64,000 nucleotides of DNA from a bacterium (lineage in GTDB: Bacteria; Hinthialibacterota; Hinthialibacteria; OLB16): contig JAJVIK010000007.1 in assembly GCA_022072055.1 (NCBI GenBank), positions 186,001 to 250,000 of the forward strand, read 5' to 3'. The notes beneath the pieces were generated by a model that did not search any database, was not told the origin of the DNA, and saw nothing but the letters and a program-made list of their open reading frames with translations. The translations under genes and the position numbers were made by a program. Shown here in pieces: positions 27,518 through 36,311 of the stretch. The number at the start of each line of letters is the position of its first letter. Within the stretch, counting starts at the first letter, position 1.

Positions 27518-28246
27518 ATGACCGAACCGACTTCCCACGCGCGCGCCGAGCAGGTCGGCCAGCCTCCCTCAACCAAACGCTTCTCAGGGTGGCTGACACT
27601 CTCTGGGCTGGTTCTTGCCCTGATTCTGGTTCCCTTCTTGATCTTCGGCGCTCGGATGGAGGGGTGGACTCAAGAGTTCCTGGTCGCGGGGAAGACGCAC
27701 TCGGGGTGGGTGGCGCTGATTGTTGCCGGCGCGCTCGCCGGAGATGTTGTTCTTCCGATCCCTTCGAGCCTGGTGAGCGCCGGAGCCGGGGTCCTGTTGG
27801 GGTTCGCGGCCGGAGCTTGGGTGTCGCTGGCGGGGATGAGTGTCGGCTGTGTGCTGGGGTATGGGTTGGGGATCTCGGTGGGACGACCCGCGGCGGGGCG
27901 ACTGCTCGGAAAGCTGGAGTTGCAGACTCTCGACCGGGTTTGGGAGCGTTGGGGAGGTTGGACTCTGGTGGTTTTCCGTCCCGTTCCGGTCCTGGCGGAG
28001 GCCTCGATCCTGTTCGCGGGGATGGGAAGGATGCCGCTCGCGCGTTTCCTGGCCCTCACCACGCTCTCGAACGCGGGGGTCTCGCTGGTTTACTCGGCGG
28101 TCGGCGCTTACGCCGCCGAGGTGAACTCGTTCCTGGTCGCTTTCGCCGGCGCCATCCTTGCTCCCGCGATGGCCATGGGACTTGCGCGTCTATTCCACCG
28201 AAGAATGAATGGGGATTCCGGTTCCACCTCCGGAGGGACAGAATAG
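27518..28246 (+). CDS. VTT/DedA-like membrane protein
   Basis: 242 residues from the ATG at 27518. About five hydrophobic segments surround the VTT core: GDVVLPIPSSLVSAGAGVLLG, then LGYGLGISVGRPA, and the conserved RPVPVLAEASILFAGMGRMP loop. DedA/VTT proteins act in phospholipid or undecaprenyl-phosphate translocation in other bacteria. The gene is divergent from the GAF gene and is 6 bases ahead of the next secreted-protein gene, so they may be co-transcribed. The ribosome site is weak. Confidence 0.8.
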   Translation: MTEPTSHARAEQVGQPPSTKRFSGWLTLSGLVLALILVPFLIFGARMEGWTQEFLVAGKTHSGWVALIVAGALAGDVVLPIPSSLVSAGAGVLLGFAAGAWVSLAGMSVGCVLGYGLGISVGRPAAGRLLGKLELQTLDRVWERWGGWTLVVFRPVPVLAEASILFAGMGRMPLARFLALTTLSNAGVSLVYSAVGAYAAEVNSFLVAFAGAILAPAMAMGLARLFHRRMNGDSGSTSGGTE

Positions 28247-28252
28247 CACATC

Positions 28253-30556
28253 ATGAACCCCCTCCGCTTGGCTCTCCTGCTTGTCTGCGTCGCCCTATCG
28301 GCTCAGGCCGAAAAATCCGCGCCCCCCATCGGGAAGACCTTCTTCCAGACCAATGTGCCTTTCGATGCGCGCATCGCGCTCGATGTGGACTTCGTGGTGG
28401 TGCATCGTCACGGAGACCCCACCGTGGGGGAGGCCATGCGGACTTGGACAGAGGCGGGGTATCCCACGGGGCGGATGTTCTTCATCGGTTCGGACGCGGA
28501 CCGTCTCTACACCACCGGTAAATTTGATGGCCGGGAGCACCCGGATGAAACCGAGGTCGATCGGGATGGGAAGGTGGTCGAGTGCGCCGGGGTTCGCCCC
28601 TATATGATCCCCACGGAGGGGTGGAAGGCGTTTGTGTGCGAACAGATTCGCCAGGGGATCGAAGCGGGCGCGGTCACCATTCTGCCGGAGGAGCCGCTCG
28701 CGCATGTTTTTGCCGGGTATGGCGAGGCCTTCAAGCGGATCTGGCAAACCCGGTATGGAACCCCTTGGGAACCGCCGCACTCCTCGCCCGACAACTATTT
28801 CAAGTCGAGCAAGCTCCTCTCGGACCTCTACTTCGAGCTGGTTCGGGATTCCATCGCCCACACCCACAAGCTCGCCGCCGACAAGGGGGCGGACGTGGAA
28901 TTCCTGCTTCCGATACACCCCCTGCTCTCGCACGCCGCCGGGCGGATGACCTACGCTTCGGGCGGAAGTGTCGCGCTCAAGTCGGAGGGCTTGGATGCCT
29001 TTGTCGGCCAGGTCTGGACCGGCCCCATCGCTTGGGGGATGTCCTCCGCCGAGGGGAAGCGGATGGACCGGAGCGCGGACTTCTTCGAGAACGCTTACCT
29101 GATGTACTCCTATTTTGCCCACTTGGTGAAGGACGCCGGGATTCCCTGTTATCTCCTGGCCGACCCGGTGGAGGATGACCCTCAGTACACCTGGGAGGAA
29201 TACCGCCTGTGGTACAACCAGTGCTTGGTGGCGCTGCTCCAGTTCCCCTGGATGAAGCACTTTGAGGTGATGCCCTGGCCGGACCGAGTGTTCCTTCCGG
29301 GTTATCACATGGCCAGCGGCACCCCCGGTCCGGAGGAGTACCGACGCGCGCTGATGATCGCCTTCGCGGCGCTCTCGGAGGTCGCCGATTCCCCCTCCGC
29401 CGAAATCGATGTGGCGGGCAACCCGCGTGTCGGCTTTCTGGTGGCGGACACGCTTTCCTGGCAGCGCGGGGGTCCGGAAGGATCCAGGATCGAATCGGTG
29501 CATGGATTCACCGTCCCACTCCTCCGTCGCGGGATTCCGATTCAGTTGGTTCCACTTGAGCGCCATACCGACCGCGCTTTCCTCAATTCGTTCGACACCC
29601 TGGTCCTGACCTACGACCCCCAGAAGCCGCTTGACCCCTCGATGAACCTGAGTTTGGCCGACTGGGTCCGTCGGGGAGGGAGGCTGATCTTCCTGGGTGG
29701 GGGGGATGCCTACAATGCGGTCGAGGCCTGGTGGACCCAAGAAGGCTATGCCGCGCCTCAAGAGCACCTCTGGGAGGCGCTTGGGGTTTGGAAGCGCGGC
29801 GATCCGAAATTGGAGTTCGGGGTGAACGGCTCCCAGCCCATCGAGGGTTTTTCCCTGGAGGAGGGGACTCGTCTCACCGGTTACGCCTTCCCCGGAGCCA
29901 GCCCCTTCTACCGCGCGCTTCTTTCGGGTGGCGGATCAGGGGTGGAGTTCATCAGTCGAGTGCGTGCGGGAGAGGGGACGCTTCTCTTCTGCGGGCTGCC
30001 CTCGGCGTGGTTCGCCGATCACTCCGAAGGGGCGGACCTCGCGCTCCGCCTGCTTGGCGAGGCCGCCTTCCTTGGAATGAACAAGCCGGTCACGGAAACC
30101 GATTTCTTCCTCGCGCGGCGAGGGCAAATCCTCGCGGCTCGGAGTTGCGCGCGCCCGCACCGTCTTGAGGGAACTTTTGTCGATCTCCTCAACCCCGATC
30201 TCCCGGTGGTCCGGGATCCGGAAATCCCACCCAAGACGGTCGGACTTTTCCGGGAAGTCTCCGAGCATTTGACCAAGCCCGATGCGGGCCGGGTGCTTTT
30301 CTCCGGGCCGCGCGCGCGCGATCTGGTCGAGGAAAAGGGCGTGACCCGCTTCGCCACGCGCGGCCCGGAAGGCACGCCCGCCACCTTGCGGCTGGCGCGT
30401 CGTGGGGCCAAAGTGAAGGATGCGCGCGTCCTATCCCCGAGCGGCGCGCCCATCGAGGGGGTGGTTCGGCAGGAGGACTCCGCCTCGGATACCGTGCTTT
30501 TGGTGGTTCCCGCCGGGCCGGCGGGGGTGAAGGTCGAAATCGACTGGGAGGAATAG
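28253..30556 (+). CDS. Large secreted protein with a glycoside-hydrolase-like layout
   Basis: 767 residues with a signal peptide (about 1-19). The first ~370 residues look like an alpha/beta barrel (ALDVDFVVVHRH, GAVTILPEEPLAHVFAGYGEAFKRIW, GLDAFVGQVWTGPIAWGMSS), with an acidic pair in the LPEEP strand end. A middle Rossmann-like domain (VGFLVADTLSWQR, FDTLVLTYDP, RRGGRLIFLGGGDAYNAV) resembles the trimerisation domain that follows the barrel in GH42-type enzymes, and the end is beta-rich. No exact family or catalytic pair can be assigned. It is 6 bases after the VTT gene and 2 bases before the DUF547 gene, so one operon is likely. Confidence 0.78.
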   Translation: MNPLRLALLLVCVALSAQAEKSAPPIGKTFFQTNVPFDARIALDVDFVVVHRHGDPTVGEAMRTWTEAGYPTGRMFFIGSDADRLYTTGKFDGREHPDETEVDRDGKVVECAGVRPYMIPTEGWKAFVCEQIRQGIEAGAVTILPEEPLAHVFAGYGEAFKRIWQTRYGTPWEPPHSSPDNYFKSSKLLSDLYFELVRDSIAHTHKLAADKGADVEFLLPIHPLLSHAAGRMTYASGGSVALKSEGLDAFVGQVWTGPIAWGMSSAEGKRMDRSADFFENAYLMYSYFAHLVKDAGIPCYLLADPVEDDPQYTWEEYRLWYNQCLVALLQFPWMKHFEVMPWPDRVFLPGYHMASGTPGPEEYRRALMIAFAALSEVADSPSAEIDVAGNPRVGFLVADTLSWQRGGPEGSRIESVHGFTVPLLRRGIPIQLVPLERHTDRAFLNSFDTLVLTYDPQKPLDPSMNLSLADWVRRGGRLIFLGGGDAYNAVEAWWTQEGYAAPQEHLWEALGVWKRGDPKLEFGVNGSQPIEGFSLEEGTRLTGYAFPGASPFYRALLSGGGSGVEFISRVRAGEGTLLFCGLPSAWFADHSEGADLALRLLGEAAFLGMNKPVTETDFFLARRGQILAARSCARPHRLEGTFVDLLNPDLPVVRDPEIPPKTVGLFREVSEHLTKPDAGRVLFSGPRARDLVEEKGVTRFATRGPEGTPATLRLARRGAKVKDARVLSPSGAPIEGVVRQEDSASDTVLLVVPAGPAGVKVEIDWEE

Positions 30557-30557
30557 C

Positions 30558-31316
30558 GTGACCGCTTCGCCATCCCGCTTGCTGGTCGGGACTCTTTTGG
30601 GTCTGACCCTCGGCGCCCTCTCGGCGTGCGCCACAAGTGAGGCGACTGGCTCATTCGACCATTCCGCGTGGGACCGACTTCTCAACGACACGATCCGTGA
30701 TGGAGTGGTGGACTATGCCGCCCTCTCCAAGCGCTATTCGGAGCTCCAAGGTTATCTGGATGCCCTCGCGAAAGCCCCGTTCGAGTCGCTTCCGAGGGAA
30801 GAGAAACTGGCCACGGGGATCAACGCCTACAACGCCCAATGCATTGCAGGGGTTCTGAAGCAGGGGAAGATCAAGTCGGTCCGGGATGTGTGGATGTTTT
30901 TCAAGCGCACCCGGTTTGTGCTCGGCGGCAAGGAGCTCAGCTTGGACAATCTGGAACATGATATCCTGCGGAAGATGGGCGAGCCGAGGATTCACTTCGC
31001 CTTGGTGTGCGCCTCCAAGAGCTGCCCGAAGCTCGCTTCGAAAGCCTACACCGCCTCCACGCTTGAAGAGGATCTTGCGGCGCGGACGCGCGAGTTTCTT
31101 TCCGATAAGACCAGGAATTACCTGGACCGTGAGCGGAGGGTTCTCCACCTCTCCAGCCTGTTCAAGTGGTTCAAGTCGGACTTCCAAGCCAATGCCGCGA
31201 GTGTCCTGGACTTCGTGAAGCCCTATCTCCCCGAGGCGGACCGACGATTCCTCGAAGCCGAGAAGGTCAAGATCAACTTTCTCGACTACGATTGGAGCTT
31301 GAACGGGACTTTTTAG
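30558..31316 (+). CDS. DUF547 lipoprotein
   Basis: 252 residues from a GTG start right after the preceding stop, with GGGAGG ahead. The N-terminus is a lipoprotein signal, LTLGALSACAT, with lipid-attachment Cys at about 23. DUF547 features follow: VDYAALSKRYSELQGYLDAL, the NAYNA motif in GINAYNAQCIAGVLKQ, LSLDNLEHDILRK, IHFALVCASKSCPKLASKAYT, and FKSDF. The NAYN and CASKSCP segments are the family's conserved core and could be catalytic, but no reaction is known. The stop overlaps that of the convergent TPTD gene by 4 bases. Confidence 0.88.
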   Translation: MTASPSRLLVGTLLGLTLGALSACATSEATGSFDHSAWDRLLNDTIRDGVVDYAALSKRYSELQGYLDALAKAPFESLPREEKLATGINAYNAQCIAGVLKQGKIKSVRDVWMFFKRTRFVLGGKELSLDNLEHDILRKMGEPRIHFALVCASKSCPKLASKAYTASTLEEDLAARTREFLSDKTRNYLDRERRVLHLSSLFKWFKSDFQANAASVLDFVKPYLPEADRRFLEAEKVKINFLDYDWSLNGTF

Positions 31317-32959
31317 TCCGCCACTCCCCCCCACGCCTCCGAGATATCGAAGAAGAGGGTGGAATCCATCTCCGTCCCCTTCTCCCCGCGCTCGGTCAGA
31401 ATCCGGATCAGGTCCAGGGCGTTCACCACGCCATCTCCGTTAACGTCCAAGCGGCGGGTGACAATCGGGGGCGGAGCGGCGGTCACCGTTCCGCAGGGAC
31501 CATGCGCGATGCATACATCAATCGGTAATCCCAAACCGTTATCGCAGGGGAAATCGAAGTCCCCGCCGCACAAGCACCAGTAGCAGGGGAACGTGGCATC
31601 CACATGGATCACCGCCACGGCATCATTGAGGGTCACCAAACGAGCCTCCACCGTGTCCACCGCGGACAAGCACTCCAGCAGCGGAGCGACCAGACGTTCG
31701 AGGTACATCAAGCAGGTCGGCTTTTCTTCCTCGGAAAGGTCGGGGCAGTGCAGTTCGCAATCCACCACGGCCTTCTCGGTCGCGCACAAGATCGGCTCGC
31801 AGACCTCGATGGGGAGCTCGCCCTCATGCAACTTGAGGTGGAACACGCCCGCCTCCAAGGGGAAGTCCGCGGGACAGGTGAAGGTGAGCGTGGTCGAGCA
31901 GATGATCTTCGGCTCAAACGTGTCGGTCGGGGAGGGTGTTGCCGACCGGGTGTGAGTTTCGCTGGGAGACACGCTCGCGGTGGGGCTTGCGGTTGGAGTG
32001 TCCGTTGGAGTGTCCGTTGGGGTGTCCGTCGGAGTGTCCGTTGGAGTGTCCGTTGGGGTGTCCGTTGGTGTGTCCGTTGGTGTGTCCGTTGGTGTGTCCG
32101 TTGGTGTGTCCGTTGGTGTGTCCGTCGGTGTGTCCGTTGGTGTGTCCGTCGGGGTGTCCGTGGGGGTGTCCGTCGGAGTGTCCGTGGGGGTGTCCGTCGG
32201 AGTGTCCGTCGGAGTGTCCGTGGGGGTGTCCGTGGGGGTGTCCGTCGGGGTGTCCGTCGGGGTGTCCGTTGGAGTGTCCGTTGGAGTGTCCGTTGGAGTG
32301 GCGGTGGGTGTTTCAGTCGGGGGAGTTTCCTCGCAGGGAATCGGTTCGCAGAGGATGCCCAGGCCGGAGACATGACCCTCGATTTCGCGGGTCTCGTTTC
32401 CAACCACCCCATCGCAGATGTTGTAGAGCGGGCAATCGCCAAGGAGGATACCATAGCTCGCATCCCCGATCTCCGGGGAGCTCACACAACACCCAAATGG
32501 GATGCGGCTCTCGATCACAATAGAAAAGGGAACCTCCTCGTCCGGACGGCAACGCACGAGACCCTCGCCCCGCGTCGACAGGCACGCGCACAGGTTTTCG
32601 AGGAGGTATTCCATCAGCCCTTCGCAGAGAGTGGCCGACTTCTCACCGAGATAGAGCCCGGAGTCGAGCGTGCACTCCACAATGGCCTCATCACAAAAAA
32701 CCGGTTCGCAGCCGAAGGGCTTCTGTTCGCCCGGAGTCAACCTAAGAGTGAGAAGACAAGGCTTGAGGGATTTGTCGTCGGTGCAGGAGAGGATGATCCG
32801 AACCGCGTGCGTGCAGTCCCGGATGTTGGGGGTCTCGGTGGGGGTGGGTCCCTCTTTCAGCGGCTTGGCGATGGCGAGCTGGTCGCCCGACCCGAACAAG
32901 GTGGGGGGTGCGGTGAGCACCCCTAGGAATAGACCGAGAACCCAAATCGACGGACGCAT
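31313..32959 (-). CDS. Secreted Cys-rich protein with duplicated domain, (TPTD)n linker and dockerin-like end
   Basis: About 548 residues from the ATG at 32959 (GGAGG at 5 bases). A signal peptide is followed by a ~150-residue Cys-rich domain ([39 protein letters not shown]). A linker of about 26 Thr-Pro-Thr-Asp repeats is next, then a second Cys-rich domain that looks like a copy of the first ([43 protein letters not shown]). The C-terminus has a single EF-hand-like dockerin segment, [22 protein letters not shown]-rich linkers plus dockerin-like ends are common in secreted proteins of candidate phyla; no function is known. The start and repeat copy number are approximate. Confidence 0.82.
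   Translation of the reverse strand: MRPSIWVLGLFLGVLTAPPTLFGSGDQLAIAKPLKEGPTPTETPNIRDCTHAVRIILSCTDDKSLKPCLLTLRLTPGEQKPFGCEPVFCDEAIVECTLDSGLYLGEKSATLCEGLMEYLLENLCACLSTRGEGLVRCRPDEEVPFSIVIESRIPFGCCVSSPEIGDASYGILLGDCPLYNICDGVVGNETREIEGHVSGLGILCEPIPCEETPPTETPTATPTDTPTDTPTDTPTDTPTDTPTDTPTDTPTDTPTDTPTDTPTDTPTDTPTDTPTDTPTDTPTDTPTDTPTDTPTDTPTDTPTDTPTDTPTDTPTDTPTDTPTASPTASVSPSETHTRSATPSPTDTFEPKIICSTTLTFTCPADFPLEAGVFHLKLHEGELPIEVCEPILCATEKAVVDCELHCPDLSEEEKPTCLMYLERLVAPLLECLSAVDTVEARLVTLNDAVAVIHVDATFPCYWCLCGGDFDFPCDNGLGLPIDVCIAHGPCGTVTAAPPPIVTRRLDVNGDGVVNALDLIRILTERGEKGTEMDSTLFFDISEAWGGVAD
31985..32300. repeat. 12-bp coding tandem repeat encoding (TPTD)n
   Basis: About 26 copies of GTTGGAGTGTCC (plus strand) lie inside the secreted protein gene. 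Variation is confined to third codon positions (GTTGGT, GTCGGG, GTGGGG). Blocks of identical variants suggest stepwise local duplication. Confidence 0.93.
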
Positions 32960-33239
32960 CGCAACCTCCAGAACCCTCAACTCGGCCTACCTTAGCCAAG
33001 GCTAGATATTCATGCTTGACAAACCCTTTGTCAGGCGAGGAAAACTCTCCTCCTTGCGCGCAGCCCGGAGACTGCCCGCTCCTGTCCCTTCATCGTGGGA
33101 AACCCATCGGTTTCTCGTGAGAAGGATAGGGGTCCCGCACGGTGGACCAGGAATCCGGGCAGAAGTTGCAGCCACAATTGTGCCACTCACTGTTTTTCTC
33201 GTTCACCCGCACCCGCATTTGTGCGATGCTAGGGCTGTC

Positions 33240-34634
33240 ATGATCTCCCCACCCCCCAAGGGAATGGCCCTCCTGCTGGTTCTCGGCCCCGGCCTGATCT
33301 GGTGTGGGGAATTTATCGGTTCGGGCGAGGTGATCCTGGCGCCGCGCGCCGGAGCGATTTTGGGCCTCGGCATGCTGTGGGTCCCGGTGGTCGCCATCTT
33401 CCTCAAGTATTGGATCGGGCTTGCTGGGGCGCGCTACACGGTTTGCACCGGCGAAGGAATGATCGACATGCTCAGCCGAACCCCCGGCCCCAAGAATTGG
33501 GTGATCTGGCCGGTGTTCATTGGGCAGCTGGCCATGGGCATGATCGCGACCGGTGCGTTGGTGAGCTCCTCCGGGGCCTTCGCAGCTTATTTCTTTCCGG
33601 CGATTCCCCCGTACTGGCTCGGTTGGATCATTCTGGCTTTCATCCTGGTGGTCACCTGGACCGGGAGGTTCGGTCTGCTCAAGTCGGTTATGTCCCTGCT
33701 GGTGACCCTGATTATCCTCGGAGCCTTGGACGCCGCCGTTGCGACATGGCCGGGGTGGAGCGCGGTGGCCGCCGGAATCCTCGGCTTCAATGTGCCCGAG
33801 ATCCCCGCATGGGCCAAATCGAATCCCAAGGTGGCATCAACCGGATGGGCGGAGATTCTCCCGTTGCTCGGATGGGCGGCGGGCGGGTTCGCCAGCCAAG
33901 TCTGGTACACCTACTGGGTCCTCGGGGCGGGGTATGGGATGGCCAAGGATCGCGGATACGGTCGCCCGCTCGAGGGTGAGCGGCTCGCCTCGGTTACAGT
34001 CGAGGAGGCAGGCCACCTGCGCGGCTGGTGTGGAGTGGTCACCAAGGACGCCACTCTCGCCATGGTGATCGGCGTGGTGGTCACGACCGGGTTCGCGCTT
34101 GCCGGGGCGGGAGTGCTTGCTCCCGCGCAGCTCGCGCCCGAAGGACCGGATGTCCCGCTGCAAATCTCCCGGATGTTCGCGGAGCGTTGGGGCGACTTCG
34201 GCGCGCACCTCTTTGTCTTGGCGGGACTCGCCGCGCTGATCAGCACCTTGCTGGGGCAGTTCGCCGGGTGGCCCAGGCTCCTTGCCGACTGCGCGCGGCT
34301 CCTGTTTCCAAAGGTCGCGGAATACTCCTGGAAGGTCCAATTCCGCGCGATCCTGATCCTGTTTGCTTTCTGGAACGCGTTGATTGTGTTCACTCTGGGC
34401 CTCAAGCCGGTGTTCCTGGTCAAGCTCGGGGCTGTCCTGGATGGTCTCCTACTCACACCCCTCCAGGCCCTCGCGGTGGGGTGGGTTTTCTATCGGGTCA
34501 TGCCGCGATTCTTCCCAGCGGAAAGCGCCAGGCTGCTGCGCCCATCCCCGATTTTCGCGGTCGGTCTGGCGCTGGCATTCTTGGTCTTTGGGTATTTCTG
34601 CGTGGTCCAGATCCCCAGCGAATTCACCAAGTAA
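33240..34634 (+). CDS. Nramp-family divalent-metal-like transporter
   Basis: 464 residues from the ATG at 33240; an internal ATG at 33264 is possible and the frame is open upstream. About eleven membrane helices. The first helix, LVLGPGLIWCGEFIGSGEVILAPRAGA, carries G-E-F-I-G-S-G in place of the canonical DPGN metal-binding loop of Mn/Fe Nramp proteins. In helix 6 the usual MPH-type motif is not seen (AGGFASQVWYTYWVLGAGYG). This variant matches the large 'Nramp-related' group of Planctomycetes and relatives; the substrate may not be Mn2+ or Fe2+. Confidence 0.82.
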   Translation: MISPPPKGMALLLVLGPGLIWCGEFIGSGEVILAPRAGAILGLGMLWVPVVAIFLKYWIGLAGARYTVCTGEGMIDMLSRTPGPKNWVIWPVFIGQLAMGMIATGALVSSSGAFAAYFFPAIPPYWLGWIILAFILVVTWTGRFGLLKSVMSLLVTLIILGALDAAVATWPGWSAVAAGILGFNVPEIPAWAKSNPKVASTGWAEILPLLGWAAGGFASQVWYTYWVLGAGYGMAKDRGYGRPLEGERLASVTVEEAGHLRGWCGVVTKDATLAMVIGVVVTTGFALAGAGVLAPAQLAPEGPDVPLQISRMFAERWGDFGAHLFVLAGLAALISTLLGQFAGWPRLLADCARLLFPKVAEYSWKVQFRAILILFAFWNALIVFTLGLKPVFLVKLGAVLDGLLLTPLQALAVGWVFYRVMPRFFPAESARLLRPSPIFAVGLALAFLVFGYFCVVQIPSEFTK

Positions 34635-34649
34635 GACATTCTCCCTTTC

Positions 34650-34774
34650 GGAGGGACGCGCTCCGTCGCGTCCAGGACTCGACGGCCCGATGTGGACTCG
34701 ACGGCCCGATGTGGACTCGACGGCCCGATGTGGACTCGACGGCCCGATGTGGACACGACGGAGCGTGTCCCTCC
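34650..34774. repeat. BIME-like element: two hairpins flanking four 19-bp tandem repeats
   Basis: Left hairpin GGACGCG-CTCCGT-CGCGTCC (34654-34673, extended by GGAG before it) and right hairpin GGACACG-ACGGAG-CGTGTCC (34751-34770, extended by CTCC after it) are inverted copies. Between them are four copies of GGACTCGACGGCCCGATGT (34675-34750). The two stems differ at one paired position in a base-pair-preserving way. A related hairpin pair lies at 63187-63250. Confidence 0.85.
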
Positions 34775-34802
34775 AAACCCCACGATCATCGCCAAGTTCA
34801 CT

Positions 34803-35288
34803 CTAAATGTGGCAGCTTGCCAGGCCGCGTTTCTCCAGATACTGCTGGTGATAGTCTTCCGCTTCGTAAAACGGTCCCGCGGGAACAATCTCGGTCACAA
34901 TCGGACGGCGAAAGACACGCTCAGCCTCGAGGGCTTTCACCGACTCCCGCGCGGCGGCCTCCTGTTCCGGGGTGTGGAAAAAGATCGCCGAGCGATACTG
35001 GGTCCCGACATCCGGCCCCTGACGGTTCAAGGTGGTGGGGTCATGGCTCCGCCAGAAGACCATCAGCAGGTCTTCATAGGTCACCCGGGCCGGGTCGAAC
35101 TCGACCTCCACCGCCTCGGCGTGCCCGGTGGCGTCGGTGCAGACCTGCTTGTAGGTCGGATTTTCAGTGTGGCCGCCGATATAGCCGACACGCGTCGCGA
35201 TCACCCCCGGCGTCTTGCGAAAAGCAACCTCCACTCCCCAAAAACATCCCGCCGCGAAAGTGGCTTTGTCGGTTCGATTGGTTGTCAT
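34803..35288 (-). CDS. msrA: Peptide-methionine (S)-S-oxide reductase
   Basis: 161 residues. The active-site GCFWG motif is at about 14-18 in [15 protein letters not shown], followed by [24 protein letters not shown], and [21 protein letters not shown]. One further Cys near the C-terminus (ASCHI) could be the resolving Cys. It repairs oxidised methionine in proteins. There is no MsrB in the window. Convergent with the repeat element downstream. Confidence 0.97.
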   Translation of the reverse strand: MTTNRTDKATFAAGCFWGVEVAFRKTPGVIATRVGYIGGHTENPTYKQVCTDATGHAEAVEVEFDPARVTYEDLLMVFWRSHDPTTLNRQGPDVGTQYRSAIFFHTPEQEAAARESVKALEAERVFRRPIVTEIVPAGPFYEAEDYHQQYLEKRGLASCHI

Positions 35289-35348
35289 CGGTTGTGTCTC
35301 TCCTTCTTCCTTGGGTGACCTTATCCGACCCGTGGTTCCATTCCCAAT

Positions 35349-36119
35349 TCACGCGGCGCCATTCCGCGCGGATGGAAGCTCCTGAGCATGTCCGAAGAGA
35401 CGTGGAATCAGCATCGGCACCCGCTCCCGATAGCGCCGGTAATCCTCTCCGTGGAAGGCGGCGAGGTCCCGCTCCTCATAGCGAATCGCCACGAGGATAT
35501 ACGAGGTCATCAGCGCGGCGAACACAAAATGCGCCACGGTCATCGTGGGGGCGGCCCAAAAGGTGACCATCCACCCGATGTATAACGGATGGCGAACCCG
35601 CTTGTAGGGTCCCGGAGTGACAAACCGCAGATGAGTCCACTCCTTCCCCTGAAGGTGCAGCCAGACCTGGCGCAACCCGAAGAGGTCGAAATGATTGATC
35701 AGGAAGGTGCTCACCAGAACAATCACCCAACCGCAGCCGTAGATTCCGTACACCAACCCGCGAAGAGACGCGCTTTCCACCTCCCAGACCACGCCCCCGA
35801 TGGGGCGCCACTGCCAAAACATCAGCGCCATGGCGAGGCACGAAAACACCAGATAAGTGCTCCGCTCAGCGGCTCGATGCACATAACGGGTCCACCAGGC
35901 CTTGAAGCCCGGTCGCGCCATCACGCTGTGCTGCAGACCAAAGACTCCGATCAGCAAGATGTCCATCAGCAGGGCCGCCCCAAGGGACCCTTCCCTTGGA
36001 GCATCCAGCCAAGTGGGAACCAGAAAACCCCCCATGAATCCCGCCAGATAGGCAAATGTGGCCAACGCCAGGCAGTAGGACACCACACCATAAGCGAACA
36101 CCGCGATTCGACCGAACAT
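35349..36119 (-). CDS. mddA: NnrU-family membrane protein, methanethiol S-methyltransferase-like
   Basis: 256 residues from the ATG at 36119, which follows AGGAGGAAGAC; the frame is open to 36182. Six or so membrane helices contain the family signatures LQHSVMARPGFKAWWTRYVHRAAERSTYLV, GWVIVLVSTFLINHFDLFGLRQVWLHL, and the SAM-binding-type RHPLYIGWM and RYEERDL segments. MddA converts methanethiol to dimethylsulfide; this is established for Pseudomonas and close homologues. The gene lies downstream of the sigma-54 activator with palindromes between, so it is a candidate target of that regulator. Less specific isoprenylcysteine methyltransferase-like roles are possible. Confidence 0.82.
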   Translation of the reverse strand: MFGRIAVFAYGVVSYCLALATFAYLAGFMGGFLVPTWLDAPREGSLGAALLMDILLIGVFGLQHSVMARPGFKAWWTRYVHRAAERSTYLVFSCLAMALMFWQWRPIGGVVWEVESASLRGLVYGIYGCGWVIVLVSTFLINHFDLFGLRQVWLHLQGKEWTHLRFVTPGPYKRVRHPLYIGWMVTFWAAPTMTVAHFVFAALMTSYILVAIRYEERDLAAFHGEDYRRYRERVPMLIPRLFGHAQELPSARNGAA

Positions 36120-36239
36120 GTCTTCCTCCTGCTTCAAATCAGTTGTCGGGGCAAACTCGCAAACCGTGTTCCGTTTTCCCATGTCAGATCTAACTCTTTC
36201 ACAATCAATGGGTTAAGCAGAAATCGCGAGGGCTTTCAA

Positions 36240-36308
36240 GGTTGCGAGATTTCACGAATCACGAGATCTCGCAACCGAATTTCAGGGCGACTCACGAGAT
36301 TTCGTGAG
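36240..36308. promoter_or_regulatory. TCACGA-type inverted and direct repeats ahead of mddA
   Basis: GGTTGCGAGAT (36240-36250) pairs with ATCTCGCAACC (36266-36276); CTCACGA (36291-36297) pairs with TCGTGAG (36302-36308). The hexamer TCACGA occurs at 36252, 36259 and 36292, and inverted at 36302. The arrangement fits upstream activator sites of a sigma-54 enhancer-binding protein, and the activator is the adjacent upstream gene. I could not find a clear -24/-12 promoter. Confidence 0.5.
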
Positions 36309-36311
36309 CGG

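Noticed and set aside
31980-32375. Plus-strand frame encoding (VGVS)n
   Set aside because: It is the antisense of the 12-bp TPTD repeat and has no ribosome site or context.
33000-33060. TTGACA followed by its inverse TTTGTCAG as a promoter/operator for the Nramp-like gene
   Set aside because: No -10 at a suitable distance and the start codon is over 200 bases away; not enough to list.
34675-34750. Four tandem 19-bp copies considered as a CRISPR array
   Set aside because: Copies are directly adjacent with no unique spacers and no cas gene is nearby.
36120-36240. Sigma-54 -24/-12 promoter for mddA
   Set aside because: No GG-N10-GC arrangement with the flanking consensus could be found in the region read on the minus strand.
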